Part shown: piece after piece, positions 34,104-45,077 of the stretch
Layout: each line of letters starts with the position of its first letter
Numbering within the stretch: the first letter of the stretch is position 1
Source of the DNA: Prosopocoilus inquinatus
Lineage: Eukaryota; Arthropoda; Insecta; Coleoptera; Lucanidae
DNA length: 64,000 nt
Assembly: GCA_036172665.1 (NCBI GenBank)
Contig: CM069871.1
Coordinates: forward strand, 57,658,713 to 57,722,712
Direction of reading: 5' to 3'
Made by a program: the position numbers and the translations under genes
Notes under the pieces: generated by a model
Seen by the model: only the letters and a program-made list of their open reading frames with translations
Databases searched by the model: none
What the model was told of the DNA's origin: nothing

Positions 34104-36397
34104 GAAAGTGAAATTGACAATTTTTAGAGGTTTAGAGTTTTATGTTCCATTCAAACGATATGATAATATTTACGGTTTATTGTGCGCGTTTTTGTTGGTA
34201 TGTGATGATAAAATTATCTGATGAAATGGCATGCAGTAAAATTTTAGTGTATAAAACTGTTTAATGAGGTTACCTCGATTATTTATGGCTCTGTGGACTT
34301 TATGACTTATATGCCCTAATTGTTTGTAGCCTCCAGCGTCGATGCTAAACGATAAAATTATGACCCCATAAAACGTTCCATACGTAGTACGTTTGCTGCT
34401 GAATTTTAATAGACGGACGCTTTATTAAAAACCGCCATAATGAACTGCTGATGTTTAATCATCGTGTTGAAATCTCGCACAAAAACCTCCTCTCCTTTAA
34501 AAATTTAATTTCCAGGCAATGGCCAAACCACTCGTGGTGTGGGCCATCTGGTGCAATCTCGGGGGGTATGTATTAAATATTACACAACACTGCAGTATAA
34601 ATTATGTGCCGTTGTAAAACCCGCACAGGTAGAAGATCGTCCCTTCTGGTTACTGACTAATGGTCCCAAAATATATCAAATAGGAACCATTTAAATTTCG
34701 TTTGCAATTTTTAATTTCCATCCGTTTATACACTGTGATCAAACAATGATTGAAGTTTCCATCTAAATTATCACTGTTACACTATTTGCAATCCGCTACT
34801 TTCCTTTTTTTTTATACTAACATTTCCTGACGTGAAGAGATCTTATATTTTGTAATCAAACACAATAACGAAAATTTCAAAAGCGAGAGATTAGTTTTTA
34901 ACTTATTGTAGACAAAGAACTAAGGAGCGAAAATCACCAGGGTTCACATCCGCCCCAATTGTCAAGTACTGTTGAATTAACGAGTCAATCATGTCGGGTC
35001 ACATCCGTCTCAATTTTCAAGTGCTGTTGGGTTAGAAATGCAAGCAAGTAAACAGAAAAGTTGATAAGCTAAAACTGACTTTTAAATAATACTCCTAGGA
35101 GATACAGGTGAGCCGTTTCAGGCATTTAGTGGTAATATAAAAAGCATAGCACACTAGAAAAACAGAAAAATGTGATCTTTTCAAATTTGATATACCTATG
35201 TACATTCAAACCACATCTAACGAAAACGATCAGGAGCAGATAGAAAGTATTAACATTTCTTGTGAACAACGCAATTCGGTATCATCCAGCAATTCTGGAC
35301 CCTTTCTTTTTAAAACGGTACCGAGTTTCAGGAAATATTATTAGTTCACTTCGGGGCCGTAGTTAGAGGGGCACGCAGTGGGACTTTAGGAGATAAATCG
35401 TGCCAAAAGTATTTTTCATCAGTTGTATAATTTGTTAACATAACATTTGTAGTCGCATACTTAATATTACAATTTATTTAAAAAAATATAATTTAAGCCA
35501 TAACAAATTTGTTTTCTATGATTTTCAGCCCTTTAAAAACATGTAACATACCATTAACTTTGACAAATTTAATAGTTCTTTTTAAAAATACTTTACTTAT
35601 AGTAGATTATAGGAATGGTAAGTCAAAATTTATTTCAATCTCTTTCTAAGTACGAGCCTTTACATTGAGGGTTCTTTTTTGCATGCAGATCAATAAATAT
35701 GTAGACTTTTGGTTATTATCGGCATTTGCCGGCACCTTAAATTTTATGTTTACATAAGAAATAAATATTTAAAAACTGTTTCTCTTAAAATTTAGCTGCA
35801 CCTTCTTGCAACTTTTCCTGTTATCATGTATTTAAGTTGCTCAACTTTAGGAAATTTTAATTACACTTCAAATTGAGATGGCCTGGCCATGTTGTACAAA
35901 CATTTTTGGCAAATATCAAAAACAGTTTTGCATTTTGTTTAGTACTTGTGAACTATCATTTCATTGGAAAAGTTGTTAAATAATATTAATTAATAACTAT
36001 TATTCTCAAAATACATGAACTAAAAATTAAAAATGGTTTTTAATCTACTGTATTTGCTGAAAGTGGAAAAACAAATTTCCCAGATTTTTGACTTTTCAGT
36101 TAAAACTTATTTAAATAAGTTTGACTAACTTTCTCTTTACCAACGCGCGTAATGATACCATCACCCTTTTTATTGATGTTTTAGTTTCCATTTTTAACAA
36201 ATTCGCAAACAAATAAATTATAGAGGTAATAAATTTACGATTTAATTCATCCTCACATAATACTTCTTAAATCGAATGACGTGTTTTGAAATTTATTTTG
36301 TCTTTTTTTTAAAGAACGTTTTGAACTATACCTCAAACTTCAATAAATTAACGCAAGGAAAAAAGAAAAAGGAAGAATGTTTTTAGAATTTCATATA
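34104..36397. other. Unassigned AT-rich stretch
   Basis: There is no gene signal. At about 35352-35380, GGGGCCGTAGTTAGAGGGGC resembles a hAT-type end like that at 26414, but no partner end was found. Confidence 0.35.
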
Positions 36398-36399
36398 TA

Positions 36400-36854
36400 C
36401 AGGGTGTTAGAAAAAGGCAAATAGTGACGTACCCTAACTTCCCCCCATGAAAAGCAAAAGTTCAGATTAAATTTCCTATATTGTTTTGTTCTAAAAGTAT
36501 AACTAATTTTTATGTATAAAATTGCTAATCTAATGGAATAATAATTCGTATTCAATTAATAGAATCTTTTATTGATAATTTATGAATGATAATGACATTT
36601 CTCCAAAACTAAAACTATGATACAGTTAAAAAATTATTTCAGAGGAAGAAAATCTGATTTATTTTAATTTAATTTAATTAATTATTATCGGTTTTCTTTG
36701 ATCATTATAATTGAAATTATCATAATTATATATCTTTGCTCCTTTTTTGTTTAAATTTTTATTTAAATTACGTAAAAGTAATGTCTAAGAACTTTCATAC
36801 TTGATCTAATCAAATCTAATGAAACGAATACAAAATGATTTTTTCAACGCCCTG
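36400..36854. mobile_element. MITE with CAGGGTGTT termini, 455 bp
   Basis: Ends CAGGGTGTTAGAAAAAGG and CAGGGCGTTGAAAAAATC (opposite strands) are flanked by TA at 36398-36399 and 36855-36856. It belongs to the same broad end-type as 9128-10963. Confidence 0.65.
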
Positions 36855-36856
36855 TA

Positions 36857-37637
36857 CATCAATTTTATAGTATGTTTGCTTCTTAATTCTATTTTTTCGT
36901 ACATCTTTTGCAATTTGTGCCAAATTTCAATTTCATGAAGCAATTTTTTTGAAGTTATATATTTTTGGCTCAAAGAAGTGCGTTTTGCTGCACTGTGGGG
37001 CGCCAAGGGAGGCTGAGTCTCCACTGGAAACTTTTAAGCCTGCCTTACGACGCGACGGTCCAACCTGACATGAAATAATACATACTGTTGCGACTTCGCG
37101 GTTCAGAAATAATACTCGTCAAGTTATTTCAAACTCTTTAATAAAATACAAACGCGCTCTCCCCACTCTCGATTTTTTGGAAGAATCTTAATTTCATTCA
37201 TAAAGCAAATAAATACAACTGTGGCAGTTGGGTGGTGAGAGTACGCTTCGCCGTTAGTGCCCGTCCCTGGTGTAAGCTATGCGTGAGTACTCCCGCCAAC
37301 GCGCCGACGCCTGTTATTTCGGGCTTTGTAGACTGTTGCAAACATGTATTTGACAACCCGGTTGCGGTGTTGTTTTTATATTAAAGAATCTGTGTGTCGA
37401 AGAAAATAAACGTTGTTTTATTATTTTATTTATTTATTTATTATTATGGTGAATGATTAGCATTTTAACGTTTGCTTGAAACTTTTTTTTGTAAAAAAAT
37501 TCATGTTCCTTATTTTCATTCACCCTGTACATTTACTAAAATGTCGGTGTTTTTACAAATGATTTCCATTAGCATTTTATAAAACAATATGCATAAATAC
37601 ACATGTAACAGTAAATAATAAACAACAAATTTTAAGA
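36857..37637. other. Unassigned stretch with a GC-richer core and a solo transposon end
   Basis: The core 37086-37345 starts TGTTGCGAC and ends GTTGCAAACA. It contains a reverse-strand AATAAA-like signal, so a solo LTR was considered, but no target duplication is visible. At 37520-37529, TCACCCTGTA is a lone CAGGGTGA-type end on the minus strand. Confidence 0.3.
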
Positions 37638-37639
37638 TA

Positions 37640-38064
37640 CAGTTGCGACCTTTGAAAACTGGTGCATCTTGACAAATACAATGTTTTGGTGGTGTAAACT
37701 GATCCTAAATCTGAAGTTCCGAAACGTCACTTAAATCAGTCTAAAGCCTGCTATGGATTTGTCAAATTTGAGACTGATATCAAAGTTATATATTAAAGGT
37801 GCTTTCTTTCCTTCAAAGTTTGATTCGTGTTTCGAATAGTTTGGACTGAATTTCAAAACACCTAACTTGAATTTTTGATTGACAGTTCATTTGTAAATAA
37901 CCAAAATTCAATCCAAGCAAGTTTTAAAAATTCAAAGAAAAGAATGTCACGTTTGGATCACGATTTTGTGAGCGAAAGAAAGCATCTTATACATTACAAA
38001 ATTACGAATTTTTGACGTTTATGTCATAATTCTCGGTGTTCCCAGTTTTCAAGGGTCGCAATTG
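37640..38064. mobile_element. MITE with CAGTTGCGA termini carrying a nested MITE
   Basis: Ends CAGTTGCGACCTTTGAAAAC and CAATTGCGACCCTTGAAAAC (opposite strands) are flanked by TA at 37638-37639 and 38065-38066. It is the same family as 4876-5113 but in the reverse orientation. It is longer by the insertion at 37796-37988. Confidence 0.8.
37796..37988. mobile_element. Nested MITE with AAGGTGCTTTCTTTC ends
   Basis: Ends AAGGTGCTTTCTTTC and AAGATGCTTTCTTTC face each other. The segment is absent from the otherwise colinear copy at 4876-5113. The exact duplication (TA or TTA) is ambiguous because the flank is TATATTA/TATA. Confidence 0.65.
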
Positions 38065-38268
38065 TACCTAATTGCTCTTTTACGTTTTTATAAATTATTA
38101 CTGCTCAATATCAAACGAATGTCTTGTTTTTAAACCAGGGGAAGCAATATTTATAGCCCTGTTATACGTATCTAGGTATGCTGGGTTGCATAAAACATTT
38201 AAGTCAGGGTTAATCCCAAGTTAGAATGTGACAGGCGTTATGATGTACAGCTTATTCTGATACATTAA

Positions 38269-38396
38269 GGGCCAGTTTTTCATTTGAGGTTTAACTTTAA
38301 ACTCCGTTTTATTCCTATGGAAACAATTGTCCTTACAATTGTTACTATGGGAATAATGCGGAGCTTAAAGTTAAACTGAGATGGAAAAAGTGGGCC
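38269..38396. mobile_element. Harbinger-type MITE, 128 bp
   Basis: Ends GGGCCAGTTTTTCAT and GGCCCACTTTTTCCAT (opposite strands) are flanked by TAA at 38266-38268 and 38397-38399. The inner TTTAACTTTAAACTCCG and CGGAGCTTAAAGTTAAAC pair. Confidence 0.8.
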
Positions 38397-38399
38397 TAA

Positions 38400-39282
38400 A
38401 TGTCTTAGGCCGAGTTGCTCACTGAATGTTTAAATTACGTTTAACGTTAACTAGAGTCTCATTCTTTTTTTGGTTGTTCAGATAGAAATCAAGATGTAAA
38501 ACGTTGTTTATCTATGAATCATATGTAAAACATGGTTTAACTATGAAAGAAAATTGTGTTTTTTACACTTAATCCGCAGTTAATAAATTGCTGGTTTAAT
38601 CGGATAGAGAATTGTACTTTTCTTTGCTTGATCACAGAGATGAAATAACACTTTTCTGGCAAAAAATAAACAGTATATTTTACGAAGAGTTTAGAGGGGA
38701 TCAACAGGAGTTGTCAGTTTTCAGCTATGAATAAATTTATTTTTTGCTTAATGACTTGTTCTGTTATGTTTTCGGTTATTTGCGTACAAATTGGTTTCTT
38801 GTTAACTACTGACATTATAACTATGCAATTTCTTATTACAAACAGGATGCTTAGCTAGATCTTTCAAAATACTTTCTCAAAATACTATCTGTTTACTAAT
38901 AAGAACTTTTTTAATGCTGGATGAAATGTTTGAAAATCGTTTAATGGGGTGCGGTGATCATTGATCATTATTTGGCCTTCTAGATCATTCGACCTGACAC
39001 CTGCATAAATATCTTGAAAACCGTTAAGGATAGCGATAAAATTGTTTATACAAAATCGAAAGAAATATTTTGCATTTGATGGTAAAGAAAAAAGTCAGTG
39101 ATTGCATTTGAAAAAATCGAGTTATTCATGTTTGAAAACTGTCAACCCCTGTGGATTGATTCCCTGTAAGTTCTGTGTGTAAAGTATACGGTTTAACTTT
39201 TATCAGAAAAGTGCTACTCCATCTTTGTGATCAAACAGAGAATAGTCTAGCATCAAAATATACAATTTAGTCATGACGTATG
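38400..39282. other. Unassigned AT-rich stretch
   Basis: A lone TTAGGCCGAGTTGCTCACTG near 38405 could be the left end of another MITE, but the partner end was not found. No gene was seen. Confidence 0.35.
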
Positions 39283-39284
39283 TA

Positions 39285-40146
39285 CAGTGAAACCTCTCAT
39301 TACGGACACCTCTGGTAAACGGACACCTCTCGTAACCGGACAATTTTATGACGACGGAATTTTTCTATAAATTTTTTTAATAAAATTCTCTCTATTAAGC
39401 GGACACTCTAATAAACGGACACGGACACTGCGTTTTGGCCTCTTTATCAATTAAAATCTCTCTTGAACGGACAGAAGTCGGTAAAATACCAGTTGTGCAT
39501 TAAAAAGGGAATTCCCCTGCTTGATCACTTTGATCATCAGTCTATCAATATCGGTCAAAACGGTCAAAAACAGTTGGCCTTTGAAGTAATGACCGATTTT
39601 AACAACACCATCAACAATTTTGACTTACACATGCTTTTGACGGTCTCGAATTAGTCAAAAACTGTTGTTGAAACGGACCTTTAGTAAAGCTAACTTAATT
39701 TTGTTTAAACTGCCGCTGAAAAAAAAACCTTTTTTAACATTGCAAGAGAAAATAGTTATTACAGTTTATAATAACTAAGTGTGAGGAAATTATACTGTTC
39801 AATATTGAAAAAACATAAATTGAAGCAGTTTTCCTTAAAGAAAAGCGATACCTACAGAATGTTACGAAATATTAAATGTCTTAGAAAAAACGTTACACAA
39901 GCAAAAACACGTCAAACCTTCAAAGAAAAATACTTATCTTAATTTCTTTATCATATTAAACTAACTTATTATTATATAACTTATATAAGTTATATTAGTT
40001 ATTATGGTTGCCTGACTGTTTAAGATTGTTTATACAATGAAAAAACAAACACATTTATTGGTTTCGTATTTCTAATAAGCGGACACCTCTTACAAGCGGA
40101 CAGATAATTGGCGACGGTTGGTGTCCGCTTATCAGAGATTTCACTG
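39285..40146. mobile_element. pogo/Tigger-like element, 862 bp, internally deleted
   Basis: Ends CAGTGAAACCTCTCATTACG and CAGTGAAATCTCTGATAAGC (opposite strands) are flanked by TA (39283-39284, 40147-40148). Subterminal GGACACC repeats occur at both ends. CAGTGAAACCTC termini with TA duplication are typical of the pogo/Tigger group. The interior has only fragments, for example a frame reading LTLQEKIVIT near 39739 that recalls the start of the CENP-B-like helix-turn-helix of these transposases. Confidence 0.75.
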
Positions 40147-41359
40147 TAAATATAAAAGATGTACACTTAGCCAAAAAATTATCGCAACACTTGAAAATTA
40201 AAAAAATATCTCACATTTAACGCGGAAGAAAACTACTCTGACGAAAAATACATCCTCAAAAATTACTTAAATTAATGTCTTACCTGAAAACTACAGAGCG
40301 AAAAAAATTGGGAAAATAATCACTGACTAAAAAAAAAGACAAAACATAAAACTAACACATGTTAATAAACGCGTGTTGCCTCTTTCGGCTGCAATAATAG
40401 CTTGACAACGCCTTGGCATGTTTGAAATTAAATTTCTTTAATAAGGACCATCCAAATGTTCCCACGCTTCTACCAAAACTTCTGATAATTCTCCTAAAGT
40501 CTGAGGAAGCCTTGGCAGTGAGCGAACACGCTGTCCCATACATGTTCAGTGAGATTGCGGTCGGGACTTCTTGCAGGCCAGTTCAAAGTGGCAATATTCA
40601 CTTCATTAAGGTAATTCCTAACCACATTAACTATGTGGGGTTTTGCGTTATCTTACATTAATACAAAATCTTCTCCTGTAAATGGGGCAAGAGGAACAAA
40701 ATAAAGTTCTAAAATGTTTCTTATCTATCTATCCGCATTTACCGCTTTTCTAACCTGTACATGTAGATCTAAGTTTATGCACCCCCATATTATAACCGAG
40801 CCACCTCCAAAATTTACTCTTGGTTGAATGTTACACTGACCATAACGTTGTCCTGGTCTTCTGTATACCTTTACACGATTGTCAGATGAAAATAAACAAA
40901 ACTTCAATTCGTCTGTAAAAAGAACTTTGCCCCATTCATTAACTCCCCAGTTCACATGTTGTTTGGCAAATTCCAAACGTTCTGTACGGTGGTCTCTGGT
41001 AAAGAGATGAGCTTTGGTTGACACTTTTGGCGTCAAATGAACTTCTTTCAACCTACTTCTAGCAGTCTGAACGTGAATGTGTCGGTTATGTACGTTGGCT
41101 AACTCAATTTGGAGTTTACGTGCAGTAACAAACCGCTATCGCAGGGCACACAATCTCAAAAAACTATACTATACTATACTAGGTCTTCCAGGTCTTCTTT
41201 TGTAACTATGCGCTTCATTAAACCTTTGAACACACTTACTGATGGTTATAGGATGAACGTTTAGAGTCCTGGCATAAAAAAAAAACTAAAATAGTAAAGG
41301 AGACTGTGGTTTAAGAGATAATTGAAATTAACCTCCGCCCACAATAAGTTTTATAACCG

Positions 41360-41400
41360 CGTATTTCGACAGCTAAGCTGCCATCTTCAGTACGCTACCA
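41360..41400 (-). ncRNA. Hammerhead relic with deleted cleavage site (left arm)
   Basis: On the minus strand the core CTGAAGA, stem II GGCAGC/GCTGTC and GAAA are kept. GAAATACG runs directly into CGG, missing the six bases TATCTA present in the right arm. That removes half of stem III, the cleavage site and part of stem I. It should be inactive. Confidence 0.6.
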
Positions 41401-41506
41401 ACTTAAAAGCACTAAGAAAGATTTAAAACCACCTAATCATTGATTGATGATTTTATCAGTGTGATTAGGTGGTTTTAAATCTTTCTTAGTGCTTTTAAGT
41501 TGGTAG

Positions 41507-41549
41507 CGTACTGAAGATGGCAGCTTAGCTGCCGAAATACGTATCTACG
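41507..41549 (+). ncRNA. Predicted type I hammerhead ribozyme (right arm)
   Basis: Core CTGAAGA is at 41511-41517, then one extra T, and stem II GGCAGC/GCTGCC is at 41519-41524 and 41528-41533 with loop TTA. GAAA is at 41534-41537, and the self-complementary stem III TAC/GTA at 41538-41543. T41544 and C41545 supply the cleavage site, so cleavage is predicted after 41545. Stem I inner helix is CGTA (41507-41510) with TACG (41546-41549). Beyond an internal loop, TAAGTT and AACTTA form an outer helix. The unpaired T before stem II departs from the consensus. Confidence 0.6.
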
Positions 41550-41944
41550 GATATAGAACTTATTGTGGGCGGAGGTTAATTTCATTTAGTTCTGGCATCA
41601 TTTCTAACAACTTTGCCCCTGTTGATTAAAGAGACTACTTCAGCTGCTTCTTCACTGCTCAAATAATGAGTTTGTCTTTGTTGACGATTCATTTTAACAG
41701 AAAGAAAAAAAGAGAAAGAAAATTTCACAAAATTTTAACAAATTTCACAATCGGCAGTTTTTTTTTTATAAATTGTTCATAATAAAATTGGTAACGTTGT
41801 CATGGTAATACAATGGTGACTGTTTTTTAGTTTAAATGTGTGTAATATCTTATTTATGCAGTTTTTGTCCCAATTTCATGAAGTATTTGAAAGTACAACA
41901 GAAATAAGCGAGTGTTGCGATAATTTTTTGGCTAAGTGCATATA

Positions 41945-43285
41945 CCGTGCCTTCAATTGAATTCCTCATTAAAGTGGGCTATGATTTCACTGTTTTTTTC
42001 TCTTAAGATTTGCAGCACTGATAGCTGTTCAATTATTTAATTAAACAAATGTCAGATTGACACTTTGTATTTTCAATTAATTCAAAATGTTAGAATTACA
42101 GCAGAAAATATTTACTGTTGAAGTTATTTTCAAACCGGTAGAATAGAAAATGGACAGTTAGTTTATTCAATTAATCAGTCTGTACAGAAGTTTCGACAGC
42201 AGTTTCCTAATTTTGCTATTACTTATGAACAGCTAGTTAAACATATCCATGCTTGTGTTCTTAAATTTCGTGAAACAGGATCACTTGGTCGCAAAACAGG
42301 GAGCGGAGCAGCTAAGAAAAGGACTGCAGCCCGCATTGAAGATGTTCGGGATCGAATGGAACACTCTCCCAAGAAATCTATTGCGAAACTTTCACAAGAA
42401 GTTCAGCTATAAGTGGGAACATGTCACACTATTCTTAAAAAAGACTTAAAGCTTTATCCATATAAGATTCAAGCAGTCCACGAACTCAGGCCAGTAGATT
42501 TTCACAGAAGAACAGAATATTGTCAGTGGTTTCTTGACAACTTAAACAACGACGACATTCTTGACAAGTGTTTCTTTTCCGATGAGGCCTGGTTTCATCT
42601 CTCAGGGTATTTAAATGAACAGAATATGAGAATGTGGTCAGCAGAAAATCCCCATGAATTTGTGGAAACTCCATTACATCCATTAAAAATTGGTGTTTGG
42701 CTAGCAGTGTCAAGAAGGCGTATCATCGGACCAATATTTTTTAACGAATCAGTAACTGCTGAAAGATACCGAAATGAGTTCTTAGAACCTTTCATTAATC
42801 AACTACATGATGATGAACTTACAGAAGGTTTTTTTTTCAGCAAGACAATGCTACTGCCCACACAGCTCATCAAACAATGACTTTCCTGCAGCAGTTTTTC
42901 GATAATCGGATTGTGAATTTTCCTGCAAAGTCTCCGGATCTCACAATTATGGATTACTTCATTTATCCTCACATGAAAAACACAGTTTTTAGAACTACGC
43001 GTCACACAATCGAAGAACTTCGTGCAGGCATTACAGATGTGTGTGCTAACATAACCCCCGAACACTTAGCAAACGGGTTTGAAAACATGAAACGCAGAGT
43101 ACGCTTATGTATTCAAGCTGAAGGAGAGCACTTTGAGCGTCTACTTTAAACTTTAATGTTGTGTTTTTATTTGATGTTATGATCAGTACTGACAGTTAAT
43201 GACAACTGTTTTCTCTAAAATTGTGTCGCCAACTTCATAAAACAATCACAGCTTACTTTAATGAGGAATTCAATTGAAGGCACGG
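41945..43285 (+). mobile_element. Tc1/mariner-superfamily transposon, 1341 bp, near intact
   Basis: The inverted repeats are perfect over 31 bp (41945-41975 and 43255-43285, starting CCGTGCCTTCAATTGAATTC). They are flanked by TA at 41943-41944 and 43286-43287. The plus-strand transposase fills the interior. Perfect ends and few coding lesions suggest a more recent insertion than its neighbours. Confidence 0.9.
42087..43149 (+). pseudogene. Transposase of the IS630/Tc1/mariner superfamily, three lesions
   Basis: The start ATG at 42087 reads MLELQQKIFTVEVIF. After a frameshift near 42135 comes GQLVYSINQSVQKFRQQFPN and HACVLKFRETGSLGRKTG, a helix-turn-helix head of the kind found in insect DUF4817-type transposases. 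A TAA at 42411-42413 or next to it interrupts before GTCHTILKKDLKLYPYKIQA. The catalytic region has KCFFSDEAWFHLSG (first Asp), IGVWLAVSRRRIIGPIFF, and, after a frameshift in a run of nine T, QQDNATAHTA (second Asp). KSPDLTIMDYF (third acidic region) and a C-terminus ending HFERLL follow. With these three lesions repaired the layout is otherwise complete. Confidence 0.85.
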
Positions 43286-43287
43286 TA

Positions 43288-44479
43288 GAACTGAAAGGGG
43301 AATTCAAAAATGTAATAATAATATATGGGCTGTTTTGTTTAAAATAGAAAAGTTAGTATCGACTTCCGGTAAAACCGGAAGCACGTCATGAGTAATTTTA
43401 TATTATTTGGACAGATCGTCGTCGATTATTGCTACGTACCGATTTTCAGCGACCTGTAAGGAGTAGTTTCCAATTCTATTCTAATAGGCTACTCACCGTG
43501 AATATCTTTGTACAATCCTACCTTTGATTTCTTGTACTGTTAAGTATTGCCAGGGATCATTTTGGGTGGTACATTTTTTATGTGAGGTAGTTTATATCTT
43601 GACATTCTTTTTTTAGTAAGACTGATTCAGACTTCTGCGAACAAACCAATCTTCTCCATTGACTTTTAAGAAAGCACAAATTGATTTCGGTTCTCAAAAC
43701 CACACGTTATTTATTAACAAAAGCATGAAATTAGCAGAATAAAAACGACCGAGTCAATAATACGACAAAGAGGCTGCATAAATTAGTGAGTGCCTGTTAA
43801 GGCAGCAAAATTCCTCAATTATAATTTATTTTCTTTTTCTTTTTTATTTTTGCATTAAGTATCCACATATTTTGCGGGCAACGATTCAGTCTGACATTTA
43901 AAATGGTTTGTTGCTATATTTATAACTCGAAGGTCAGCCCGCGAACGCTCCGTGAACCAGCGAATAAATTTTTTTCCGGCAAAAAATATCGCGCATAAGT
44001 TCTCTCTATTGCGCAACGAATAGCTGAATCAAATTCGCTAATCACAATAACCTTGAGCTCGTATTTTATTTGAGTTTTATATTCTCGTTCTATTTTGAAT
44101 TAATTTGCGTTTACGATCCATTGTTACGCGAAGGTGAGCTTTGAGGAGACCTGAACGTTAAGTAAATAACTTCGGAATGAAGATGAATTAAGAGAGGCAG
44201 GTGGTAACTGGGATTCTTCTGCTCTTTTAAAATAACTTGATGAAATCTTTTAAAATTTTCTTTGTTTTATTTTTCGTTGTCGGATATCTACTTTTAAATT
44301 TACGTTTCACTGTACTTTTGACAGCTTCTTTTCAAGATAAGGATCAATATTTATAGTGACTGGTTTTTTGAAACGTCTAATCAAATTTTGCGATAACTTT
44401 AAACGGACAAGAAAGGACGTCAGTTATTTTAAATAGCTTGTTTTTAACGAGTAGGTCAGATTACAAACAATGTCATATG
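43288..44479. other. Unassigned stretch
   Basis: No gene or mobile element was recognised. A short self-complementary TTCCGGTAAAACCGGAA lies at about 43363-43380. Confidence 0.35.
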
Positions 44480-44481
44480 TA

Positions 44482-44541
44482 CAGTTGCGCTCTTTTTTAA
44501 TGAGTAGATAATTTCTATGTCATTGGAAAAGAACGCAACTG
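44482..44541. mobile_element. Minimal MITE, 60 bp
   Basis: Ends CAGTTGCGCTCTTTTTTAAT and CAGTTGCGTTCTTTTCCAAT (opposite strands) occupy most of the unit. TA is present on both sides (44480-44481, 44542-44543). Fewer than 20 bp lie between the repeats. Confidence 0.75.
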
Positions 44542-44963
44542 TACATGCCCATGTAATTACTAAGCATAGGATTTGAATAAGTACACGTCATCTTTTCAGT
44601 AGCGCCGTAAAAATGTATCGGAACAGGCACATTGTGTAATGGGACGGTGAAAATAATTTACGGCGTTCTTACTATATGACGCAATGTCGCAATAAAGTCC
44701 GCCGGTCGAGCTACAACTGGTCAACTAATTACTTTGAAAATCTTTACACTTTTAAACAAGAAGAGTTGATTACACAACTGTAATTTTTTATTGCGGCAAT
44801 ATTGCTCTGTTTTTGTACTGAGTAACACCACTGCTGTAACGGCGTTAATTGTCTCCACAGCCCTCGCGTTTGTTTCACACTACGGTCTAATATTTTATAT
44901 TGCCTGCTTCACTAGAATTTGAACCGCGCAAAATATATTTCTCCTATATATAGTAATTACGTA

Positions 44964-45075
44964 TAGTCGCAATCATCCTAATCGAGAATGCTGTAAGCTA
45001 ACTATGCGCTTATTGACGCCGGTAGTTAAGGATTACAGAACTGTCAATCGGTCTCGATTAGCTTGATCGCGACTG
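44964..45075. mobile_element. Mini-MITE with AGTCGC termini, 112 bp
   Basis: Ends TAGTCGCAATCATCCTAATC and CAGTCGCGATCAAGCTAATC (opposite strands) are flanked by TA at 44962-44963 and 45076-45077. It is the same family as 29739-29832. Confidence 0.75.
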
Positions 45076-45077
45076 TA

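Larger units (their letters stand above)
41276..41584. mobile_element. Hammerhead-bearing palindromic insertion, 309 bp, possibly Penelope- or retrozyme-derived
   Basis: TTTAGAGTCCTGGCAT (41260-41275) and TTTAGTTCTGGCAT (41585-41598) are a 14-16 bp target duplication. Removing the insert restores the Tc1 transposase reading VRNDARTLNVHP. After an A-run (41276-41285) and 38 bp of unique sequence come two inverted arms, 41324-41438 and 41461-41583, separated by about 22 bp. Each arm contains a hammerhead core. Penelope-like elements often carry such ribozymes and rearranged, inverted terminal copies, which is why I favour that origin. No Penelope reverse transcriptase or GIY-YIG domain is present. 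Confidence 0.6.
40362..41692 (-). pseudogene. Tc1-like transposase, split and frame-damaged
   Basis: The start at 41692 reads MNRQQRQTHYLSSEEAAEVV and then INRGKVVRNDAR. After the insertion it resumes RTLNVHPITISKCVQRF and KRRPGRP, the paired-like DNA-binding region with its basic GRPR-type linker. Next are RLEFAKQHVNWGVNEWGKVL and FTDELKF (first Asp), GGGSVIIWGC, then in a damaged frame DNAKPH (second catalytic Asp) and WPARSPDRNLTEHVW (third acidic block, usually SPDLNPIE). Stops and frame changes make it inactive. It would bind the end repeats and move the element between TA sites. Confidence 0.85.
40164..41938 (-). mobile_element. Tc1-like transposon carrying a palindromic insertion
   Basis: Ends CACTTAGCCAAAAAATTATC and its near-perfect inverse are followed inward by GCAACACT on both sides. 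TA precedes the left end (40162-40163). The right flank reads CATATA, so the duplication is imperfect. Without the insertion at 41276-41584 the element is about 1.45 kb, normal for Tc1. It directly abuts the next transposon. Confidence 0.85.

Noticed and set aside
37086..37345. Possible solo LTR (TGTTGCGAC to GTTGCAAACA)
   Set aside because: No target duplication or second copy is visible in the window; kept only as a note.
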